12,068 bases of DNA, from positions 6,562 through 18,629 of the forward strand of contig NW_014012698.1 in NCBI RefSeq assembly GCF_000611645.1. Reading direction: 5' to 3'. This document shows positions 9,901-12,068 of this stretch, piece by piece (position 1 is the stretch's first letter; each line of letters opens with the position of its first letter). The position numbers and the translations under genes were made by a program. Origin of the DNA: Monoraphidium neglectum (taxonomy: Eukaryota > Chlorophyta > Chlorophyceae > Sphaeropleales > Selenastraceae). Below the pieces are notes generated by a model. That model was not told the origin of the DNA, searched no databases, and saw only the letters and a program-made list of their open reading frames with translations.

Positions 9901-12068
9901 TTGGGTTTTGGCACGATGGCTCGAACCACCTGCTCGTGCCACAACTTTTGAATGGCGGTTTGCAAGGATCAGCACAAGAATGTGTGCGGACCAAGTCATT
10001 GATTATGCTTCCCAAACGCAGGCCCTCATTGTGACCGAATTTGATGGGCTTGAGCCGCTGCTGTACCCGCTGCTGAGGCGCGACCTGTCACGCTCGGGGC
10101 CCCGGGCGGTCGTGGCCATAGGTGAGGCGGTTGCGACTCTCACATTGTTGAAGCTGACAGTGTTGGCGGCTCGACACCCGGGTCTTTCCGGTCAGTCGGC
10201 GGCCGAGCTTGCGTGCGAGATAAGCTAGGCAAGAGGCAGAGTCGTTGGGGGCTGGTGCACGTTGGAGCAAAGCATGCGGCGCTGTGCGTTCCCACGCGGC
10301 TGTGCGCAGGCGACAAGCTCGTGGATTGGAACGACTCATTCCGCCTGTTCCTCGTCAGCCGCAGCCCTGCCGCGCTGGCCGAGCTGCCGCCAGACGCGGC
10401 GCCGCTGGTGACCGTCGCGAACTTCACGGTCACGCGCGGCGGCCTGGAGGGTGAGTCACGGAGTATTGCCCCACGCTGTTTGCGAATCCTCCACTGCAGC
10501 AGTTGGCGGTTGCTGCCACGGCGTGCGGGCGTCCTGCAGACCGTCACCACCCACTTGCCGGGTGCGTGCACCATGGAACCTGTCTCTCCCAAACCAAACT
10601 CCAGGCCAGCTGCTAGGCATGGTGTTGAAAAGCGAGCGGCCCGAGCTGGAGGCGCAAAAGGCTGCGCTGACAGGGCAGGTGAGGTGCTAAAAAAGCAGTC
10701 GACGCTCCAACTGCCGGTTGCAGTGGTAGGTGCGCTGCGATGCTCGCGCACCCACACCCTCTCCAACCCACACCCACCTCGTTCACCAATCCAGTTGCAA
10801 GGTCATGCACACAGCTGAGAGTGTACCACAAAACACATCCCAATTACCCTTGACAGGAGGCGTCCTTGAAAGTGGAGCTGGCAGCCCTCGAGAAGCAGCT
10901 GCTGCAGGCCCTTGCCTCCAGCAGGTGTGAATAAGGCTGAGTACTGGCTTTGATCCCGCTGAGTATTGGCTTTGATCTGCGATGTGGCCATCAAGCGGCT
11001 GCCGATCTGAGTTTAACATGCAGGCTCACCATCCAGGCTGCTTTATGCCGCCGTTCCGTGTGTTGCGCTGACGTGTGCAACAGCCCTTCATGTGCCTGCA
11101 CGCTCCTTCCCATCACTCTATTCAACCTCAAAGTGCCGACCTCATTACATACCGCCATTCCCTAGCGGCAACATCCTGGAGGACTCTGCCCTGCTGACGT
11201 CACTTGGAGAGGCCAAGGCCAAGGCCTCCAACGCGGCCGCCGCGCTGGCCGAGGGGGAGCGCCTGTCGGCGGCGCTTGACAGCCAGCGTGATGGTGGGTG
11301 GTGAACCTGCTGCACCCTGCCCCGCTGGTGTTCCCACCTGCAAGTGCCGCCTGTGCATACCCCGCCCCACTTTGATGGGGCTTTGGCCGCAGCACCTATT
11401 TTCTCATCCCTAGGGTACACATTTCCCTTCCTCACGGCCCGCTCACCCTCCTCATGCCATTGGCTAATCATCCCAACCCGTGCCACCCAAACCGGCACCG
11501 CCGCAGTGTACCGTCCCCTGGCGTCCCGCGGCGCCTCGCTGTACTTCGCCCTCTGCGATATGCCGGACATCGACCCGATGTACCGCTTCGGACTGGGAAG
11601 CTTCATGCGGCTGTTTGGGGAGGCGCTGGCGGGCGCTGATGTGGCGACAGGTCGGGTTCACCCACTGACCCAGCGGGCGCTCGCGCTCGTGGCTTTGATC
11701 AGGGCTGGCGTGCTGTAATATGTGCAATCTGGCTGTGAGTTGCTGCTGATTATCCTATCCCTGAAGCATTGACACTTTTCCATGCCTTCACACCTCGGTG
11801 GACTTTGTGGGTGCACTATAAGTTTACCTGTCACCACAATTAATGCTGAATACACCCCGCAGGCGCCGGCGCAGCGGACGCCGGCGATGTTGCCGCGCGC
11901 ACCTCATTCTTGGAACACAGCCTCGTGTGCCTGCTGCACGCGACAGTCTGCCGCGCGCTGCTCAACCGCCACCGCCTGCCGGCGCTGCTGCACGTCGCGC
12001 GCGCGCTGCGGCCCGAGGCGTTCCCCAAGGACGAGTGGCAGATGTTCACGGGCCGCGGCGCGGCGGCC
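155..12068 (+). CDS. DYNC2H1: Cytoplasmic dynein-2 (IFT dynein) heavy chain, DHC1b/DYNC2H1, partial: motor domain from AAA2 to the approach to AAA6, 34 exons
   Basis: This is the heavy chain of the minus-end-directed motor that drives retrograde intraflagellar transport in cilia; it uses ATP to walk along axonemal microtubules. The 34 exons listed in the summary join into one stop-free frame of 1,595 codons. Fifteen junctions are phase 0, nine phase 1 and nine phase 2. Family signatures appear in the expected order: ASPATVSR (end of AAA2), GPEGCGKA and LLLKDINLP (AAA3), GAGGSGRR and LLEDHQL (AAA4), [12 protein letters not shown] and WVKANI (microtubule-binding domain), LYPLLRRDL and NFTVTRGGL (AAA5), [13 protein letters not shown] (AAA5 lid). 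Several junctions give gap-free matches to human DYNC2H1 as I recall it, which separates this from dynein-1 and axonemal dyneins. Both ends run off the window, so regulation cannot be read. No frameshift or in-frame stop is seen. The 3' ends of exons 2 (526) and 15 (5569) are the least certain boundaries. Confidence 0.93.
527..744 (+). other. DYNC2H1: Intron 2, probable GC-AG intron
   Basis: Splicing CAG|GCGAGG at 526/527 to ACAG|GTCAG at 744/745 joins a split Gly codon. It leaves 10 residues between RRWM and QLKAWM, close to the 9 in human DYNC2H1. GT donors at 503 (GTCACC) and 557 (GTCAGT) keep the same phase but would leave about 2 or 20 residues. The choice rests on this spacing argument and is not certain. 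Confidence 0.55.
1134..2582 (+). other. DYNC2H1: Exons 4-8: AAA2/AAA3 junction and AAA3 large ATPase domain
   Basis: Exons 1134-1395, 1560-1700, 1881-1975, 2122-2230 and 2445-2582 encode residues 149-397. Exon 4 is a weakly conserved linker rich in Ala/Gly, ending in [13 protein letters not shown] just before the P-loop. Exon 5 begins VGPEGCGKA (Walker A, Lys244), then [16 protein letters not shown]. Exon 6 holds TATGRVLR and the Walker B position LLLKDINLP (residues 306-314), where most dyneins have DEINLP. Exon 7 ([17 protein letters not shown], then [16 protein letters not shown]) and exon 8 ([20 protein letters not shown]) match the sensor I and following segment of AAA3. The Lys-Asp at Walker B also occurs in human DYNC2H1 as I recall it, so it marks the family rather than damage. 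Intron 1395/1560 falls exactly between the strand and the P-loop. Confidence 0.88.
2802..3690 (+). other. DYNC2H1: Exons 9-11: AAA3 lid and AAA3-AAA4 connection
   Basis: Exons 2802-3028, 3207-3445 and 3575-3690 encode residues 398-591. Exon 9 starts [10 protein letters not shown] after an acceptor with an ACTAAT branch-like motif at 2784-2789. It then runs through an Ala-rich helix into [11 protein letters not shown] and [17 protein letters not shown], the dynein helix preceding the conserved His-Glu motif. Exon 10 begins [35 protein letters not shown] (residues 487-497) is the family 'HE-xR-F-DRL' element, reported as EARRLFRDK in human dynein-2. A Gly/Ala-rich segment ([11 protein letters not shown]) follows, a likely clade-specific insertion. 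Exon 11 ([20 protein letters not shown], ending ELGLLLGPE) corresponds to the helix leading into AAA4. Downstream, intron 3691-4083 is in frame and stop-free. Confidence 0.85.
3691..4083 (+). other. DYNC2H1: Intron 11: 393 bases, stop-free in the dynein frame
   Basis: The donor is GTGAGT and the acceptor is CCGCCTCAG behind a long C-rich pyrimidine tract (about 4045-4080), so splicing looks efficient, and the flanking exons join without a gap against human dynein-2. Yet the intron is exactly 131 codons long and has no stop in the frame shared by exons 11 and 12. Its middle, roughly 3739-3915, looks coding-like in codon third positions and translates to a non-repetitive peptide including [14 protein letters not shown] and [12 protein letters not shown], which I do not recognise. 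The 3' end would give a poly-Pro run. Confidence 0.75.
4084..5569 (+). other. DYNC2H1: Exons 12-15: AAA4 ATPase domain
   Basis: Exons 4084-4250, 4504-4619, 4939-5114 and 5369-5569 encode residues 592-811. Exon 12 carries the P-loop position GAGGSGRR (619-626), with Arg where Walker A has Lys, followed by [20 protein letters not shown]. Exon 13 reads [15 protein letters not shown] and LMLLEDHQL (Walker B position). Exon 14 reads [19 protein letters not shown] and [10 protein letters not shown]. Exon 15 reads [11 protein letters not shown], then [21 protein letters not shown]. All of this follows human DYNC2H1 closely, where the P-loop also reads GRR as I recall. The exon 15 end is uncertain: donors at 5528 (GTGCGG), 5567 (GTAGTA) and 5570 (GTAAGT) are all phase 0. 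I chose 5570 because GTAAGT fits the donor consensus best. Confidence 0.88.
4620..4938 (+). other. DYNC2H1: Intron 13 (319 bases), nothing further recognised
   Basis: The donor is GTGCGT and the acceptor CCCCAG. It separates the Walker B exon of AAA4 from exon 14 inside a Gly codon. I see no open frame of dynein type, repeat or RNA-like element in it. Confidence 0.8.
5674..6608 (+). other. DYNC2H1: Exons 16-18: stalk helix CC1 (AAA4 to microtubule-binding domain)
   Basis: Exons 5674-5883, 6083-6208 and 6515-6608 encode residues 812-955. Exon 16 is Ala-rich at first ([18 protein letters not shown]), then [20 protein letters not shown] and LTEQQAFLQ. This corresponds to the 'PSRYMTFLHVYSAISSSKK' segment of human dynein-2. 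Exon 17 continues [20 protein letters not shown] and [15 protein letters not shown], a heptad-like charged helix. Exon 18 continues [20 protein letters not shown] and [12 protein letters not shown]. The helix forms the outgoing strand of the antiparallel coiled-coil stalk. The exon 17/18 join requires a GC donor at 6209, which makes ALSHIQSSM line up gap-free with ALQMITVSM of the human protein. Confidence 0.87.
6209..6514 (+). other. DYNC2H1: Intron 17, GC-AG intron with consensus CAG|GCAAGT donor
   Basis: Exon 17 ends ATCCAG at 6208 followed by GCAAGT, the optimal GC-type donor; the acceptor is ACCGCAG at 6514. This join gives gap-free spacing with human dynein-2 (SHIQ then SSMETA). The first downstream GT that could serve, at 6213 or 6219, would either shift phase or add residues. 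The 306-base intron also holds a G-run near 6219-6228 and nothing else I recognise. Confidence 0.82.
7257..7746 (+). other. DYNC2H1: Intron 20 (490 bases), the longest intron, GT/GC-repeat-rich
   Basis: The donor is GTGGGG and the acceptor TTTCCAG. Exons 20 and 21 join through CG|G (Arg) to give DARR-ISPAM, gap-free with DARN-ISKEI in human. The first third is dominated by TG/CG/CA dinucleotide repeats; the remainder is ordinary intron sequence. Open frames through the repeat encode only Cys/Val/Arg-rich artefacts. Confidence 0.82.
7306..7347. repeat. 42-base alternating purine-pyrimidine tract (TG/CG/CA)
   Basis: Purines and pyrimidines alternate without interruption over 42 bases, with a GC-rich core of CG repeats around 7325-7337 flanked by TG/CA units. 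Further TG repeats continue to about 7364. Such tracts are known to favour left-handed Z-DNA under negative supercoiling. Confidence 0.85.
7801..7935 (+). repeat. Imperfect direct repeat of the exon 21/intron 21 boundary, 100-base offset
   Basis: Copy 1 (7801-7834) spans the last codons of exon 21 and its GTGGGC donor at 7817. Copy 2 (7901-7935) lies inside the intron and preserves 29 of 34 positions with one extra G. The second copy keeps a GT (GAA|GTGGGG at 7917). Using it would add 100 bases, shift the frame and include a TGA at 7907-7909. Confidence 0.75.
8352..8788 (+). other. DYNC2H1: Exons 23-24: stalk return helix CC2
   Basis: Exons 8352-8456 and 8689-8788 encode residues 1089-1157. 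Exon 23 reads [20 protein letters not shown], then [13 protein letters not shown]. Exon 24 reads [20 protein letters not shown], then [11 protein letters not shown]. Both are charged, Leu-spaced helices with no Pro after the start, as expected for the coiled coil returning to the ring. Joined through exon 25 they keep the human spacing without gaps ([22 protein letters not shown] against AQETIKAAEVLINQLDREHKRW, compared in two halves). Exon 23 is short and contains no ATG near its start, so it is easy to miss by open-frame scanning. Confidence 0.87.
8446..8516 (+). repeat. 11-base exact repeat of the exon 23 end, 60-base offset
   Basis: TCGATGATCAG occurs at 8446-8456, the last 11 bases of exon 23, and again at 8506-8516 in intron 23. 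The second copy is followed by TGAATC rather than GT, so it cannot act as a donor. It may be chance. Confidence 0.6.
8979..10450 (+). other. DYNC2H1: Exons 25-29: AAA5 domain
   Basis: Exons 8979-9150, 9392-9560, 9750-9863, 10022-10121 and 10310-10450 encode residues 1157-1389. Exon 25 reads [19 protein letters not shown] and [17 protein letters not shown], the 'L-SE--RW' start of AAA5. Exon 26 reads [20 protein letters not shown], then [15 protein letters not shown] and LIVDPSCR. Exon 27 reads AVEWLRAQL and [11 protein letters not shown]. Exon 28 reads [20 protein letters not shown], a dynein-2-like form of the usual AAA5 signature. Exon 29 reads [18 protein letters not shown] and [17 protein letters not shown]5 does not hydrolyse ATP in dyneins and acts structurally. 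Junctions 26/27 and 27/28 are gap-free against human DYNC2H1, although exon 27 ends in a weak donor (GTGCTC). Confidence 0.9.
10605..11293 (+). other. DYNC2H1: Exons 30-32: strut/buttress coiled-coil hairpin of AAA5
   Basis: Exons 10605-10678, 10857-10924 and 11166-11293 encode residues 1389-1479. They read [20 protein letters not shown], then [20 protein letters not shown], then [20 protein letters not shown] and [20 protein letters not shown]. The 'QLL---ERP-LE-QK' and 'GNILE' motifs are standard across dynein heavy chains; the two helices form the hairpin that braces the stalk. Three of the gene's smallest exons occur here and in exon 21. The exon 31/32 codon is AG|C (Ser), giving ALASSSGNILE against TLATSQGNILE in human. 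Confidence 0.88.
10936..10979 (+). repeat. 22-base tandem duplication in intron 31
   Basis: Two adjacent 22-base units at 10936-10957 and 10958-10979 share 19 of their first 20 bases (GCTGAGTA-TGGCTTTGATC, with C or T at position 9). It sits 11 bases inside intron 31 (donor GTGTGA at 10925) and does not change the coding sequence. Confidence 0.85.
11507..12068 (+). other. DYNC2H1: Exons 33-34: AAA5 lid toward AAA6; exon 34 cut by the window end
   Basis: Exons 11507-11650 and 11863-12068 (open at the right edge) encode residues 1479-1595. Exon 33 reads [19 protein letters not shown], then [19 protein letters not shown], matching the 'A-lYF-l-dl--i--MYrfsL-aFlrLF' segment of dynein heavy chains. 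Exon 34 starts [15 protein letters not shown], a variable loop. It then reads [20 protein letters not shown] and [15 protein letters not shown], matching the human helix and 'ELF-ENEWDTFTG'. The exon 33 donor (GTCGGG at 11651) is weak, but the frame closes with a stop soon after (TAA at 11716-11718), so an intron is required. AAA6 proper lies beyond the window. Confidence 0.85.

Noticed and set aside
9386..10766. Several minus-strand open frames of 175-209 codons
   Set aside because: All are shadows of exons 26-30, whose plus-strand reading matches AAA5 residue by residue.
155..12068. Pseudogene or frameshifted gene
   Set aside because: The apparent frame changes all fall at GT-AG or GC-AG borders, and the joined exons keep one frame with conserved motifs throughout.
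1..12068. tRNA, rRNA, snoRNA, CRISPR array, insertion sequence or prokaryotic operon
   Set aside because: I saw no cloverleaf, no box C/D pair at plausible spacing, no spaced repeats, no terminal inverted repeats and no ribosome-binding-site pattern. Short snoRNAs in introns cannot be excluded without a covariance search.

Overview
The window looks like nuclear DNA from a GC-rich green alga (chlorophyte). Exons are very GC-rich and split by many short introns of about 100-490 bases. In my model 28 of 33 donors begin GTG, most acceptors read CAG, and a few introns show a CTAAC/CTAAT branch-point-like motif. The lineage call is an inference; no species can be named from the sequence.

Everything I can support as coding belongs to one plus-strand gene that enters from the left and leaves to the right. 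It encodes the cytoplasmic dynein-2 (intraflagellar transport dynein) heavy chain, called DYNC2H1 in animals and DHC1b in Chlamydomonas. I assembled 34 exons (4,786 nt, about 40% of the window). All 33 junctions keep phase and give one uninterrupted 1,595-codon reading frame. The exon set, residue numbers counted within this fragment, is: 155-259, 435-526, 745-994, 1134-1395, 1560-1700, 1881-1975, 2122-2230, 2445-2582, 2802-3028, 3207-3445, 3575-3690, 4084-4250, 4504-4619, 4939-5114, 5369-5569, 5674-5883, 6083-6208, 6515-6608, 6829-6955, 7137-7256, 7747-7816, 8045-8128, 8352-8456, 8689-8788, 8979-9150, 9392-9560, 9750-9863, 10022-10121, 10310-10450, 10605-10678, 10857-10924, 11166-11293, 11507-11650, 11863-12068.

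The exons follow the dynein motor in order. They run from the end of AAA2 (155-994) through AAA3 (1134-3690), AAA4 (4084-5569), stalk helix CC1 (5674-6608), the microtubule-binding domain (6829-8128) and stalk helix CC2 (8352-8788). After that come AAA5 (8979-10450), the strut/buttress hairpin (10605-11293) and the lid region leading to AAA6 (11507-12068). The tail, linker, AAA1 and the C-terminus lie outside. Promoter, start codon, stop codon and poly(A) site are also outside.

No second gene, RNA gene, complete mobile element or CRISPR array is supported, and there is no new multi-gene system here. What merits a second look is inside the gene. There are two GC-AG introns, and one 393-base intron that is stop-free, a multiple of three and partly coding-like. 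An imperfect copy of an exon/intron boundary sits 100 bases downstream of the original, and one intron carries a Z-DNA-prone alternating tract. AAA3 and AAA4 carry the altered nucleotide-binding motifs I recall for dynein-2. Comparisons with human DYNC2H1 were made from memory, without an alignment tool.
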